Shown here piece after piece: positions 24,614 through 33,016 of a DNA stretch of 41,121 bases. Origin of the DNA: a virus. The position numbers were made by a program, and so were the translations under genes. The stretch is from IMG/VR virus record IMGVR_UViG_3300036770_008701, positions 1 through 41,121 of that record; one strand, written 5' to 3'. The first letter of the stretch is position 1. Each line of letters opens with the position of its first letter. The notes below the pieces were generated by a model. That model was not told the origin of the DNA. It did not search any database and saw only the letters and a program-made list of their open reading frames with translations.

Positions 24614-24637
24614 GCAAGAAGGCTATTGCCTTCTTGC
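24614..24637. terminator. Terminator-like hairpin after cargo gene
   Basis: A perfect 10-bp stem (GCAAGAAGGC and its complement) with a TATT loop, 58 bases after the cargo gene stop. There is no long T run on the plus side, so it may be a weak or factor-assisted terminator or a processing hairpin. With the hairpin at 23700-23729 it brackets the AT-rich insert. Confidence 0.5.
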
Positions 24638-24662
24638 GGTATGTTCTTCATTTGTTCACGTC

Positions 24663-24959
24663 ATGGCGAAGTATGGGCACATATTGGTCGAGTGGCTGGA
24701 TATCGGCATGTTCATCCGTGTCGAATGCCTGCGCTGCGGGCGGGAGGCCTCTGTCGATCCGCGACCGCTGGCCCGGCGATATGGCGCGGCGGCGGACCCT
24801 CGCGCACTGCCTTGGCGCTGTACCGGATGCCGGGGTCGTCGGGTCTGGTGTTATGTGGACACCGCTGGCGGGGAAAAGTTCGAAAGTCTGTCGCAGGCTC
24901 AATTGAGGTGGCGTCCACAAGAGGAATGGCCGCTCAAACCCTGCAAGTCGTGGCGCTAG
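24663..24959 (+). CDS. Zinc-ribbon-like small protein
   Basis: 98 residues from ATG 24663; ATG 24708 would give 83 and is equally possible. Two Cys pairs (VECLRCG and WRCTGCRG, spaced about 28 residues) suggest a zinc ribbon, with basic residues between them. It lies on the plus strand, opposite to the flanking late genes, and its stop lies two bases from that of the convergent gene at 24962. Similar short CxxC-CxxC proteins of unknown function occur in alphaproteobacterial genomes and phages. No partner is evident; it may belong with the cargo insert. Confidence 0.5.
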   Translation: MAKYGHILVEWLDIGMFIRVECLRCGREASVDPRPLARRYGAAADPRALPWRCTGCRGRRVWCYVDTAGGEKFESLSQAQLRWRPQEEWPLKPCKSWR

Positions 24960-24961
24960 GA

Positions 24962-25405
24962 TTACGCCGCTGCTGGCGCTGTGCGAACCAGACCAATCCC
25001 ATAGTGCCCGACCAGCACCCCAAGCGCCGCGACAAGATGGGCACCCGCATCGTCCCGCCGCACTTCTGTCCAACTCGCGAACTGTTTGAGCGTTTCGCCC
25101 TGGCCCAGCACGTACCAAGCCACCCGCCCCGCCGGCTGATCCACACCACCCAATGCCCGCATGGTAGCGTCCAGGCGCCCGCGCGGGTCGCCACCGCCAT
25201 AGGCGGCGGATGGGGTCTGGCGAATGTCATTCGCCATTGCATCCGCGAACCGGTCATAGCGCATGATCCCCACGGACCCATGGGCCGCATCCCATTGCTG
25301 TTGAAACCGCCGCCCCGCCTCCACATGCGCAGGCGTGATTGTGCCCCGGCCATGCATGGCGGACAGGGTGTCGGCAACCTTCTTTGCCACGGACTTTTCC
25401 GTCAT
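24962..25405 (-). CDS. Hypothetical protein upstream of structural operon
   Basis: 147 residues, helical, with HVEAGRRFQQQWDAAHGSVG near residues 27-46 and RVAWYVLGQGETLKQFASWT near 93-112. This resembles DUF6456-type helix-turn-helix proteins of alphaproteobacteria and their phages; the match is by pattern only. It follows the large terminase gene (stop 9 bases from this start codon) and may be a regulator or terminase accessory protein. The palindrome at 25220-25234 encodes Ala-Asn-Asp-Ile-Arg in the linker between the two segments. Confidence 0.6.
   Translation of the reverse strand: MTEKSVAKKVADTLSAMHGRGTITPAHVEAGRRFQQQWDAAHGSVGIMRYDRFADAMANDIRQTPSAAYGGGDPRGRLDATMRALGGVDQPAGRVAWYVLGQGETLKQFASWTEVRRDDAGAHLVAALGVLVGHYGIGLVRTAPAAA
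25220..25234. repeat. 15-bp palindrome, copy 5
   Basis: GCGAATGTCATTCGC in the gene at 24962, with the palindrome extended by one G/C pair on each side. Encodes Ala-Asn-Asp-Ile-Arg. Confidence 0.8.
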
Positions 25406-25413
25406 GCTGCACC

Positions 25414-26904
25414 TCAGAAGTCGGAAAGGGGGTTGTAGTCGGACGCGCGCGATGGACGGCGGCGATGGTCGGGCCGCTCCCGCCGTTCCTCCTGGTCGCG
25501 CTTGCGGTTGATGGTTTCGTACCCGCCATCGCCCAATTCGACGTATTGCAGGGCGTCGTGCGGGTTGGAAAACTCGTTCTTGTTCACTTCCGGCTCATAG
25601 CTGTTGCCATCGCCGCCGCGCTTTTTCTTGAAATGGAAGCCGCTGTTGAAACCGCGCCGCAGCTTGGGGCAATGCACCGGGTCGATCAGCAGGTTGCGTT
25701 GATGCGGATTGTCATCGCAGACGGTCAATAGCGCCTGGCGCACCGCTTCCTGACGCACGCCGGGGGCATTGCTGGGCGCGGGCTTGATGGTCAGACCGCA
25801 TTCCCGCGCGACCATGGCCGCCCAATGCTGCGCCTCCCCACCTTCTTCCGATGTGGCCGATCTGGCCAGGCCAGCGGGATCAACCCAGGACACGCCGATG
25901 GGGATGCCCCGATATCGTTCCGACGCCAGAAGCCGGTTCAGCTTCTCCGCAAAGGTCTTGTACCCGACATTGTGTTCTACCAGCTCGCCCAACGCCCACC
26001 GCTGGCCGGATGGCTGCTTCTGAGTGATGACGGCGGACGGGAAAAGGCCCTGGTCTAGGCCGATGGACAAGGGAAGGTTTCGACGCGGGATCAGTATCGT
26101 CGGCGAAACGTGGATCTGGTCATTGTACTCATGTTCGTAGACAGGCCGCCCCGCCCGAGAAAAGCCGGGCAGATTGTCGATGAAGCGCCGCACCCACCAT
26201 GATTGACGCCCACGCGGCTCATAATATCCGACGGGCAGGTTGGGCAGGTTCTCTGCATTGTGGGCGCGCCCGCCGGGCTGGATATGGACGCTGTAGCCTT
26301 GCTTGCGCGTGGCCTGGTCATAGATGTCGGTGTAGGACCAATGGTCCACATCCGGGGCGTTCATGTCGAACCACAGGCCATACCAGCTGCATCCGCCATG
26401 CGTGCTGTCGGGATAGCGGCCGCAGCGGCCCGACAGATGTTCGATCAGCTCGGGCGCGCACAGGTCGGCTTCGTTGACGTAGGCCGCCGTCGGTTCGAAG
26501 CCTCGGCAGAAGTCTTCAACGTCATTTTCACCGATTGCGGCAAAGATCACCTCCATGTCGATGATCCCGACCCCCGGCACCTGCATTTTCAAATGGTGGG
26601 TAGTCTGGCCGTTCTGGCCACCGGAATGATAAATCCCCATGCTGGGCGGGATGCGCTTGTGCCAGGACAACAGCGTGCTGCGCGCCATCTGGCGGTAGGT
26701 GTTGCGGATCACGACGAAGCGGGTGTAGCGCACGCCATCAACCGGGCTGGGCCGCTGTTCGCACGCCACATAGAACATTTTCATCAGCGCCGTGGTCGTC
26801 TTAGCGCTGCCGTTGGGACCGATGATGCCACTGATGAAATTGCGGTCGGTCAGGAACCGCCCACTTACCGGCCCCGGTGCCTCGTATCGAATGTCAAAGC
26901 CCAT
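25414..26904 (-). CDS. Terminase large subunit
   Basis: 496 residues. The ATPase domain has a deviant Walker A (GPNGSAKTTT, residues 29-38) and an AYVNEAD Walker B (acidic Glu145). The C-terminal nuclease shows the three acidic residues of the RNase H-like fold: Asp284 in GLDQG, Asp342 in VDPAG and Asp450 in NPHDALQYVEL. It would cut concatemers and drive DNA into the procapsid through the portal. The start is backed by GGAAGGGG upstream of the ATG. A cos or pac mode cannot be told from the sequence. Confidence 0.92.
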   Translation of the reverse strand: MGFDIRYEAPGPVSGRFLTDRNFISGIIGPNGSAKTTTALMKMFYVACEQRPSPVDGVRYTRFVVIRNTYRQMARSTLLSWHKRIPPSMGIYHSGGQNGQTTHHLKMQVPGVGIIDMEVIFAAIGENDVEDFCRGFEPTAAYVNEADLCAPELIEHLSGRCGRYPDSTHGGCSWYGLWFDMNAPDVDHWSYTDIYDQATRKQGYSVHIQPGGRAHNAENLPNLPVGYYEPRGRQSWWVRRFIDNLPGFSRAGRPVYEHEYNDQIHVSPTILIPRRNLPLSIGLDQGLFPSAVITQKQPSGQRWALGELVEHNVGYKTFAEKLNRLLASERYRGIPIGVSWVDPAGLARSATSEEGGEAQHWAAMVARECGLTIKPAPSNAPGVRQEAVRQALLTVCDDNPHQRNLLIDPVHCPKLRRGFNSGFHFKKKRGGDGNSYEPEVNKNEFSNPHDALQYVELGDGGYETINRKRDQEERRERPDHRRRPSRASDYNPLSDF

Positions 26905-26987
26905 GCCCTAACCCCTTCCCCATTGCCTGCCGGGCGCCCCGTCCCGTACCCTCGCCCTTCGCCATGCCTCGGCTGGCCGGGTCGATT

Positions 26988-27779
26988 TCAAACCGTGTCG
27001 TCTCGCTGATCCGTAAGGGGGGAGACGGGCGGAAAATCGGTTGGGGGGAGGCCCCCGGCGTCGCGTGCCACCCCCCCATCGCGCGGCATGGAAGCGGCAT
27101 TGCCAGCGCCTGCCGCGCCGCCCGCCAGAGTGGAAGTCTGTTCGCCCATGACCACAAGCCCTTGATCCTGCTGGCCTTTCCCGCCGCCTGCCAAAGCGCT
27201 CATACCAACGCATTGCGCGGACAGCGCGGTAAGCCCTTGAATTTGCTGGATTTCGTTGGCAAACAGGTCCACCACCCCGCCCTCGTTCGCCGCCGCTGTC
27301 GGTGCCGCCATGCCCACCGGCATGTGCAGGTGAAGCGTGGGCAGGTTCAGCGCATCGGCCTTGATGGCCAGCGGCTGCTTGGCGTGGATGTAGGGCGCCA
27401 CGATCTCCGCCGCCCTCAGCTGTAGCTTCAAAGCATCCTCCGCCTTGCAGCGCAGCCGCATGGCCAGCTCTTCCACCGGCATCGAATAGACATCCGCCAG
27501 CACCAGCAGCGGTGAGCGATGCTGCGACAGGAAGAAGGTGCGCCAAGCCTCTGTCGATTGGTTGCGCGCACCCTTTGGCCGCCCCCCGCCCCGACGCGGC
27601 TTCATGAACAGGTCGGCCCCAAGCGTGCCGATATCGTCCAGCGGCCCCGCACCCACGCCCTGCATATCCGCCCAAAGGTCCGCCTGCTCGCCGCCCTGGT
27701 CAGGCACGGACAGCGGTCCCATGCCGGCCTCTGCCATGGCCGCCGCCATGCCCGTCACACGATCCTCACCACCTGACAC
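26988..27779 (-). CDS. Terminase small subunit-like protein
   Basis: 263 residues from GTG 27779, which has a GGGGGG ribosome site eight bases upstream. A basic GRPKGARNQSTEAW segment (about 66-79) leads into a helical region (LVLADVYSMPVEELAMRL, then KLQLRAAEIVAPYIHAKQP). This is the common layout of small terminases or their DNA-binding accessory proteins in podoviruses. The remainder is Ala/Gly/Pro-rich and disordered. It lies immediately upstream of the large subunit and downstream of the TGGTAC array, a possible packaging or initiation site. Confidence 0.75.
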   Translation of the reverse strand: MSGGEDRVTGMAAAMAEAGMGPLSVPDQGGEQADLWADMQGVGAGPLDDIGTLGADLFMKPRRGGGRPKGARNQSTEAWRTFFLSQHRSPLLVLADVYSMPVEELAMRLRCKAEDALKLQLRAAEIVAPYIHAKQPLAIKADALNLPTLHLHMPVGMAAPTAAANEGGVVDLFANEIQQIQGLTALSAQCVGMSALAGGGKGQQDQGLVVMGEQTSTLAGGAAGAGNAASMPRDGGVARDAGGLPPTDFPPVSPLTDQRDDTV

Positions 27780-27809
27780 GATATCACCCCCCTATTTTAC
27801 CGGCATCGG

Positions 27810-28033
27810 TGGTACAGGCGGTGGTACGCGGCGTGGTACGGGCTATCCCTTTGGAAACTAAGGTATATCTACCTATCCGTACCACTGTACCACCTGTACC
27901 ACCACCACGGCACACACGCGCACTCGCCCATGCACATACACATCAATCAAACCGGTGGTACGGGTGGTACGGTGGTACAGCGTTGAAATCGTTGCTGATT
28001 TCCGTACCACCACCGTACCACTTTGCCGTACCA
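27810..28033. repeat. Mirror-symmetric TGGTAC iteron array
   Basis: Twelve copies of TGGTAC (most GGTGGTAC[G/A]) in the 326-base gap between terminase small subunit and helicase genes. Forward copies start at 27810, 27822, 27834; reverse copies at 27879, 27887, 27896; forward at 27956, 27965, 27973; reverse at 28004, 28015, 28028. The outer triplets are spaced 11-13 bases and the inner ones 8-9, so the whole array is close to a two-fold palindrome centred near 27925. The AT-richest stretch (GGTATATCTACC) lies in the left arm. Candidates are a replication origin, packaging site, ParB-binding centromere, or late promoter control region. Confidence 0.85.
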
Positions 28034-28105
28034 CCCACCCCGACCCATCCCGCCCACCAAACCAACCGCGTTTTTCATGCCCGCATCATGCGGGTCGGGG
28101 CTGGG

Positions 28106-30220
28106 TTATGAAGGGTCAGGGTCGGGGATACCGTCGGGCCAGGGGCCGGGGTCTGGGTCGGGTGGCCACCCCTGATCCACCTGGAGACGGGCTTGATAAG
28201 CGGCCCCACCATCCGCCCCCGGCGTCTGTCCCTGCCCTGGTGGCGGGGTTCGGGCGGATGGTGGATGCTGTGCGTGTGGATGGCTGTCGCCATCCGGCAG
28301 ACAGATGGAAAGGGGCACGAGCAAGGCGCGGCTGGGATAGCCACCGATGCGGATTTTCTTGGGCTTGCCGTCCCTGCCTGCCTCTGGCGTCACCGCCCCG
28401 GCAAGCCGGCGCAGGGTCTGCACCCACACGCCCGTCGTGTCCGCCGCACTGTGCCAGTGCGTGCCCTGCATCAACCGGTTCAACCCCGTCGATTGGTTGG
28501 CCACGGCCAGATACTTGACCAGATATTGCGACTGGACCCGCATGCCCACGCTGCCCAGCACGGCTTCCGCCTTGGCCGCCCGCGCGCCCACATCATCCTT
28601 TTCGGTGTTGGTCATGTTGTCGGCTGTTGCCTCTGCGGCCGCCATGCGCACCCATTCCGCAACGGTCAATCGTCTGCGGTCGTTCGGGTCTTCCACCACG
28701 CATGTCATCAGATGGGTGAGACAGCTGAATTCGTCCGCATCCGGCTGCGCCTCGGCAATGCCGGATGCCGGTAGCCTTTCGGCCCACGGCTCAATATCGC
28801 CCTCTACACTGGGCACATCGTCATGTATGGCGATATGGGCACAGGCCAGGACCGTGCCGAACACGTCCTGGCCGCGCGCACTGTGCCCGCCCCTGGCCAT
28901 CGCGTCGCGATACGCCTCCACGGCGGCGGGGAACAGGTGCCATTGGTCGATCACGCGCCGCAACAGCCGGGCACCCAGCTCGGCCATCTTGACCTCTGTG
29001 ATGGCCGGCGCCTTGCCATCCTTGGACAGCGGCCCTAACCGGAAAATGAGCATGCGGCTCAAATCCTGCGGCTTCATGGGCGGCATCAGGATGGAGCTGA
29101 AACCGATGACGGAATACAGGTTGAAGGTGGTCCCCTCATGATCCTGCCCGCCGCGAACGGCCATGGCCCCGGTATGGGCGGATCGCGCCAGCTCCAACAG
29201 GGCCGCCAGCTTCCGGTTATCCTCCCGCGCTTCCGCCTCGTCCAGCCAGACGGGAAAGCTGCTGTACCGCACCGTCTGCCGCACACCCGCCGCCGTGGCG
29301 TCCGCTGTCTGCAACGCACCGCCGGGGCCGTGCAACCATCGCTGCGCATCCTGCAATGTGCTCTTGCCCGTGCCATACCCGCCGGTGGTCCAATGCACGG
29401 GCCGCCGGTCCAGCGCCCCGCCGATCATGGCCGCCACGGACAGGCCAAGCATCAAATGGGCGTCGGTTTCACCGCGCTCCAGCGCCCACCGCTGGTACAG
29501 CTTTTTCAGCTGTGCCGCCGGCCCATCCGGCCCGCCTGGCTGTTGCTTCTCGGCGGGGCGAAGCCCCTTGCGGCCCGATGGATAGACATAGCCGTCAACC
29601 AGGCCGGGGGCCATCTCACGGCGCTGCCCGTCCTTGTCCACGCACAACAGCACATCGCCAAGATGCAGGATCAACCCGCCATCCGGCCCTTTCCACGCAC
29701 CGGGGCCGCGCACCCGCTCCTGCGGGCTCCACACGCCGGCCTTTGCTGCCTGGGCCATCAATGCCTCGGCGACCATCTCGGGCTTCCACCCGGTGATAAT
29801 CCAATGCTCTTCCGTGTCGCCGCCGGGCAGGGTTTCGCGCACCTTTTTCAGGCTGGCCCAATGCTTGCGCAGATATCCCGCCGCGATCTCCCCGAACAGG
29901 GCCTGGATGTTCAGCCGGCTATGATCCTTGGCTTTCAGGCTGCGCAACTGACCAAGCGCGTCCAGATACCAATAGACATCGCCATAGATGCCAAGCGCGA
30001 TGACGGGACACCCGGCGGGCAAATGGCCGTCATAGTGGGTGCCGCCATCATCCCCACCATCCTCATCTTCCGGCGGTGGCGGCTCCTGCGGCGGCGGTGG
30101 CGCTCCTGCCGCCGGCTGGCACAGCGCCTCCGTCAACGCGCGTTCCCGCGCCTCTGCCTCGGCATCCGCCAGCATCTGCCGCACCTGGGACATGTTGCCT
30201 TCATCGGGCGGCGGGCTCAT
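28106..30220 (-). CDS. Helicase-like AAA ATPase (replication)
   Basis: 704 residues. The central ATPase has a clear Walker A (GGYGTGKST, about residue 281) followed by SSFPVWLDEAEA, a Walker B-type Asp-Glu. The N-terminus is Pro/Asp/Glu-rich and the C-terminus Pro/Asp/Gly-rich, both likely disordered. The arrangement with a Toprim primase immediately upstream (ATGA overlap) matches phage primase-helicase pairs of the DUF927 or D5-like type. It probably unwinds phage DNA at the origin. The TGGTAC array begins just downstream of its stop. Confidence 0.8.
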   Translation of the reverse strand: MSPPPDEGNMSQVRQMLADAEAEARERALTEALCQPAAGAPPPPQEPPPPEDEDGGDDGGTHYDGHLPAGCPVIALGIYGDVYWYLDALGQLRSLKAKDHSRLNIQALFGEIAAGYLRKHWASLKKVRETLPGGDTEEHWIITGWKPEMVAEALMAQAAKAGVWSPQERVRGPGAWKGPDGGLILHLGDVLLCVDKDGQRREMAPGLVDGYVYPSGRKGLRPAEKQQPGGPDGPAAQLKKLYQRWALERGETDAHLMLGLSVAAMIGGALDRRPVHWTTGGYGTGKSTLQDAQRWLHGPGGALQTADATAAGVRQTVRYSSFPVWLDEAEAREDNRKLAALLELARSAHTGAMAVRGGQDHEGTTFNLYSVIGFSSILMPPMKPQDLSRMLIFRLGPLSKDGKAPAITEVKMAELGARLLRRVIDQWHLFPAAVEAYRDAMARGGHSARGQDVFGTVLACAHIAIHDDVPSVEGDIEPWAERLPASGIAEAQPDADEFSCLTHLMTCVVEDPNDRRRLTVAEWVRMAAAEATADNMTNTEKDDVGARAAKAEAVLGSVGMRVQSQYLVKYLAVANQSTGLNRLMQGTHWHSAADTTGVWVQTLRRLAGAVTPEAGRDGKPKKIRIGGYPSRALLVPLSICLPDGDSHPHAQHPPSARTPPPGQGQTPGADGGAAYQARLQVDQGWPPDPDPGPWPDGIPDPDPS

Positions 30221-31380
30221 GCGGCAATCCCCTGGCCACGCGGGCGGCGTTCCGCACCCCTTGCGGCTTTCAACACGTCATTCACGTCTTTCACCCCCGC
30301 CGGCGGGCGCGGGATCAAAACCCGCTTGCCCTGCGCCTCATAGGCCGGCACCACTTTGCGCATCAGCGTCTCGTTGGCCGGGCTGTCGGGCGCGTCATTG
30401 TCCCGCCACAGAACCACGGTCTGGATCGCCTCTGGCCAGGTCAGGGCCGCCATATTGTCGATGCTGATCCCGGCGACACACCGCGCCTCCGGGATCTCCA
30501 CCGCCACCGACAGGGCGTTTTCAATCCCCTCGGCGATATGCACTTCCGATGGAAACCGCATCTCGCGCCATTTCGGCAATCGGTTGATCTGTCCCGTCTG
30601 CCCATCGATGCGCACGCCCTGCCACAGGCGGATAACCGCGTTGCGCCCGCTGAACAGGCCAAGGCTTTTCTTGTTCTCTTTCAGGTCGGCCTTCACCCAC
30701 TGCCCGTTTCGGCAATCCAGCCAGGTGCGATGGATGCCCAGAAAACTGCCGTCACCTCCGACAATGGCCGCGACCATGGCGGGCAGGGTGTAGAGCGGCT
30801 TGCCCTGTTCGTCGGTGCCAAGCTCGGCACAGCCCAGCTCGGGGTGGAACCGCACGCCCCGGAACCATCGTTCCGCAAAGTGCAGGCGCTCAATATCGAT
30901 GCCGCGCCCCAACAGATACGCATCCACCGGCGTATCGATGATCTTTTCCTGGGCACGCAGATATGTCGCCTGGGCCGCGCGCCGCTTGCGCTCATTCCTG
31001 GCCGCCTCTGCCTCGTCGCGCTGGTCCCTCGCCTCTTTGGCCGCCAGCGTCTTTTTAAATGCGTCCGGGTTCGTCCCGTCCAGGCCAAGCCAGGCCTTGG
31101 CCCAACGCACGGCCTCCCGCATATCGCCACCGAACCAAAGCTGGGCCGTGAATTCCAGCGCTGACCAGTTCTTGCCGGCGCTGAAATCCTTGATCAGGCC
31201 CTGGCACTTACCTTTGATGGCAATGCGGAAACTGCCTTCATGCCGGTCATCCCGGAATGGCGACAGGCAGACGAAATCATTGTGCCGCACATGGCCCGAC
31301 AATCCCCAGGCCTGGGGAAGCTCCGCCATGCGGTCGCGCAACATGTCCGCGATCTGCTGGGTGGTGACCTCCCGGCTCAT
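30217..31380 (-). CDS. Toprim-domain DNA primase
   Basis: 387 residues from ATG 31380, which overlaps the upstream stop as ATGA. The N-terminal segment (CLSPFRDDRHEGSFRI, then GLIKDFSAG) resembles the CHC2-derived primase fold without its zinc cysteines. The C-terminal Toprim domain shows HIAEGIENALS (catalytic Glu284) and LWRDNDA (D-x-D, 327-329). It would make RNA primers for phage replication alongside the helicase. The last residues couple to the helicase gene by ATGA. Confidence 0.85.
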   Translation of the reverse strand: MSREVTTQQIADMLRDRMAELPQAWGLSGHVRHNDFVCLSPFRDDRHEGSFRIAIKGKCQGLIKDFSAGKNWSALEFTAQLWFGGDMREAVRWAKAWLGLDGTNPDAFKKTLAAKEARDQRDEAEAARNERKRRAAQATYLRAQEKIIDTPVDAYLLGRGIDIERLHFAERWFRGVRFHPELGCAELGTDEQGKPLYTLPAMVAAIVGGDGSFLGIHRTWLDCRNGQWVKADLKENKKSLGLFSGRNAVIRLWQGVRIDGQTGQINRLPKWREMRFPSEVHIAEGIENALSVAVEIPEARCVAGISIDNMAALTWPEAIQTVVLWRDNDAPDSPANETLMRKVVPAYEAQGKRVLIPRPPAGVKDVNDVLKAARGAERRPRGQGIAA

Positions 31381-31778
31381 CGCTGCCACCATTGGCCGCG
31401 CGCGTCCTCGGGTACTTCCTCCGCCGGCACCATCGGCGCTGGCGCGGCCTTGGCCGGCGAAACCCTGGCCGCAACTTTGCCACCCCGGCGAATGTCATTC
31501 GCCTTGACGCGCCTGCCATGGGCTACCCTTTCGACAATGGTTGACAGGCGCTCACGCGCTGCCTGCGCTTCCGGGTTCAGGCGGTGGCCATCGCACAGGC
31601 CCCGCACCGCCTCGATGGCGTCCAGGACCGGCCCCATATCCGCAGGCATGGCCTGGCCCGCCGCCACCGCGTCGCGCAACCGCTTCCACCCTTGGGGGCT
31701 GGGTGCAAGGCACCAATTACTGGCCGCCACCATCACCTCGATATCGGGCGGAAAGTCTGTCTCTTCATAGCGTGGCAT
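31377..31778 (-). CDS. Hypothetical protein, early leftward operon
   Basis: 133 residues from ATG 31778 (MPRYEETDFPPDIEV), overlapping the upstream gene by 14 bases and the primase gene by 4. Helical, Ala/Arg-rich, with a basic C-terminal part and no recognised motif. A copy of the 15-bp palindrome (31488-31502) encodes Ala-Asn-Asp-Ile-Arg in its linker. Position suggests a replication accessory role, but nothing in the sequence shows one. Confidence 0.6.
   Translation of the reverse strand: MPRYEETDFPPDIEVMVAASNWCLAPSPQGWKRLRDAVAAGQAMPADMGPVLDAIEAVRGLCDGHRLNPEAQAARERLSTIVERVAHGRRVKANDIRRGGKVAARVSPAKAAPAPMVPAEEVPEDARGQWWQR
31488..31502. repeat. 15-bp palindrome, copy 6
   Basis: GCGAATGTCATTCGC, extended by one G/C pair each side, in the hypothetical gene before the primase. 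Encodes Ala-Asn-Asp-Ile-Arg. Confidence 0.8.
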
Positions 31779-32112
31779 GGCCGTCGCCCTCCGCCTGCGC
31801 CGCGTCGAACGCGCGATAGGCATCGATGGCCGCCGCGCTGTAACACGCCTCCATCCGGGCCAGTTCGTCCGCGATGATCCAGGCCAGACTACCCGGCTCC
31901 GTCTCTGCCAGCACAACCCCCGGCACTTCTGCCGTGTGGATGGCGGTGGCGAAATGCCGCTTCACCTTGCGAAACGGCTCATACCATTCCGGGGCCTGGG
32001 GGTTCAGGGCAAACCCGTCCAGGATGCGCCCCTGCCGGTCAAACGGCGCCGATAACAGGGTCAGGCGGCCATCAATGCTGATGGCGCGCGATAAGGTCAG
32101 GATGGTCTGCAT
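31765..32112 (-). CDS. Hypothetical protein, early leftward operon
   Basis: 115 residues: an N-terminal beta-rich part (LTLLSAPFDRQGRILDGFAL) and a helical C-terminus (LAWIIADELARMEACYSAAAI). No family recognised, no signal peptide or metal site. ATG 32112 overlaps the upstream gene by 16 bases and the stop overlaps the next by 14, so it is translated as part of the coupled early operon. Confidence 0.6.
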   Translation of the reverse strand: MQTILTLSRAISIDGRLTLLSAPFDRQGRILDGFALNPQAPEWYEPFRKVKRHFATAIHTAEVPGVVLAETEPGSLAWIIADELARMEACYSAAAIDAYRAFDAAQAEGDGHATL

Positions 32113-32630
32113 GTCGCCTCCCGCCGCATGTCGGCTATCATGGCGGCCAGCTGGTCCAGCTTGGCCGAAAGGTCGGAAAGATTGACGGGCTGCGGCGCGC
32201 CATCGGGCACCAACACACCCCGCACCGCCTCCATCCCGAACAACAGGCTGGCCCGCGCGATATTGGCGGCACTGGGGGCCGGGCCATCATCGGCCAGCCA
32301 CCGTTCTGCCGTCTGCGCTGCCACCTCGAAATCCTGGGCGATCCGCTTGGCCCGGTGCCCGTCCGCATACCGGATGGCCAGGAACCCGCGCCAACGCCGC
32401 GCGATATCGTCGGGCCGCACGGCACCAATGGCCGCGCGAATTTCTTTGGTGATCTGCCCCATTTTTTGTTCAACCCCCATAACCGATGCTGGCCGCGTCG
32501 GTTGGGGGTTGGTCTTCGGTGGGCACCGGGGCGGCAATTCCATCGGCAAGGTCAGGGTGGCGGCGGGGGCCGCCACCCTGGCAACCTGCGGGCGGGCGAA
32601 AAAGGATTGGGCCGATGGTTTCCAACTCAT
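32097..32630 (-). CDS. Helix-turn-helix protein, early leftward operon
   Basis: 177 residues from ATG 32630, which overlaps the upstream stop as ATGA. The first 50 residues are Pro/Ala-rich and look unstructured; ATG 32480 or 32462 (the latter with a G-rich site upstream) may be used instead. The core, AIRYADGHRAKRIAQDFEVA followed by QTAERWLADDG, resembles a helix-turn-helix of the type in which a short helix precedes a Trp-containing recognition helix. The C-terminal MIADMRREA helix may dimerise. Likely a DNA-binding replication or regulatory factor. Confidence 0.6.
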   Translation of the reverse strand: MSWKPSAQSFFARPQVARVAAPAATLTLPMELPPRCPPKTNPQPTRPASVMGVEQKMGQITKEIRAAIGAVRPDDIARRWRGFLAIRYADGHRAKRIAQDFEVAAQTAERWLADDGPAPSAANIARASLLFGMEAVRGVLVPDGAPQPVNLSDLSAKLDQLAAMIADMRREATCRPS

Positions 32631-33016
32631 GGCCGCACCTGTCCGGCCTGGCCATACAGCATCACCAGGATGCCAAACTCCCGCCTTTGTTCCGGTCCCG
32701 GCTGGTTGGCGGACAGGACAAGGGATGCGACGGCGTCCAGCACGGTGGAAAAGGGCGGGTCCACCCGCCGCCGCCGCCCGGCAAAGCCCTGGGCGCGGCG
32801 CAACTCATGCCACACCTGACCATGCGGCTTGCCCGAAGCGATGATCAGGGCAAAGGCAAAGGCCTGGGCCTCATGCCATGGCATAAACAGCCGCGCGGGG
32901 GAGGCGAGGAGGGGGGCCTCCCCCGGCGGCGCGGCTGCCCGGCGGCGGCAACCGCCGGGAACCGCAGCGGGTATGGCCCACCCCGCCTGTTCTGTGTGGG
33001 TCGGGGCGGCGGTCAT
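32627..33016 (-). CDS. Hypothetical protein, early leftward operon
   Basis: 129 residues, Ala/Arg/Pro-rich N-terminus then a helical core (WHEAQAFAFALIIASGKPHG; FSTVLDAVASLVLSANQPG). ATGA overlaps on both sides fix the frame. No family recognised. The underlying DNA around 32890-32960 is extremely GC-rich with inverted G and C runs that could fold in the message. Confidence 0.55.
   Translation of the reverse strand: MTAAPTHTEQAGWAIPAAVPGGCRRRAAAPPGEAPLLASPARLFMPWHEAQAFAFALIIASGKPHGQVWHELRRAQGFAGRRRRVDPPFSTVLDAVASLVLSANQPGPEQRREFGILVMLYGQAGQVRP

Noticed and set aside
27810-28033. CRISPR array
   Set aside because: The repeats are only 6-10 bases, point in both directions and have spacers of 2-7 bases; no Cas gene is present.
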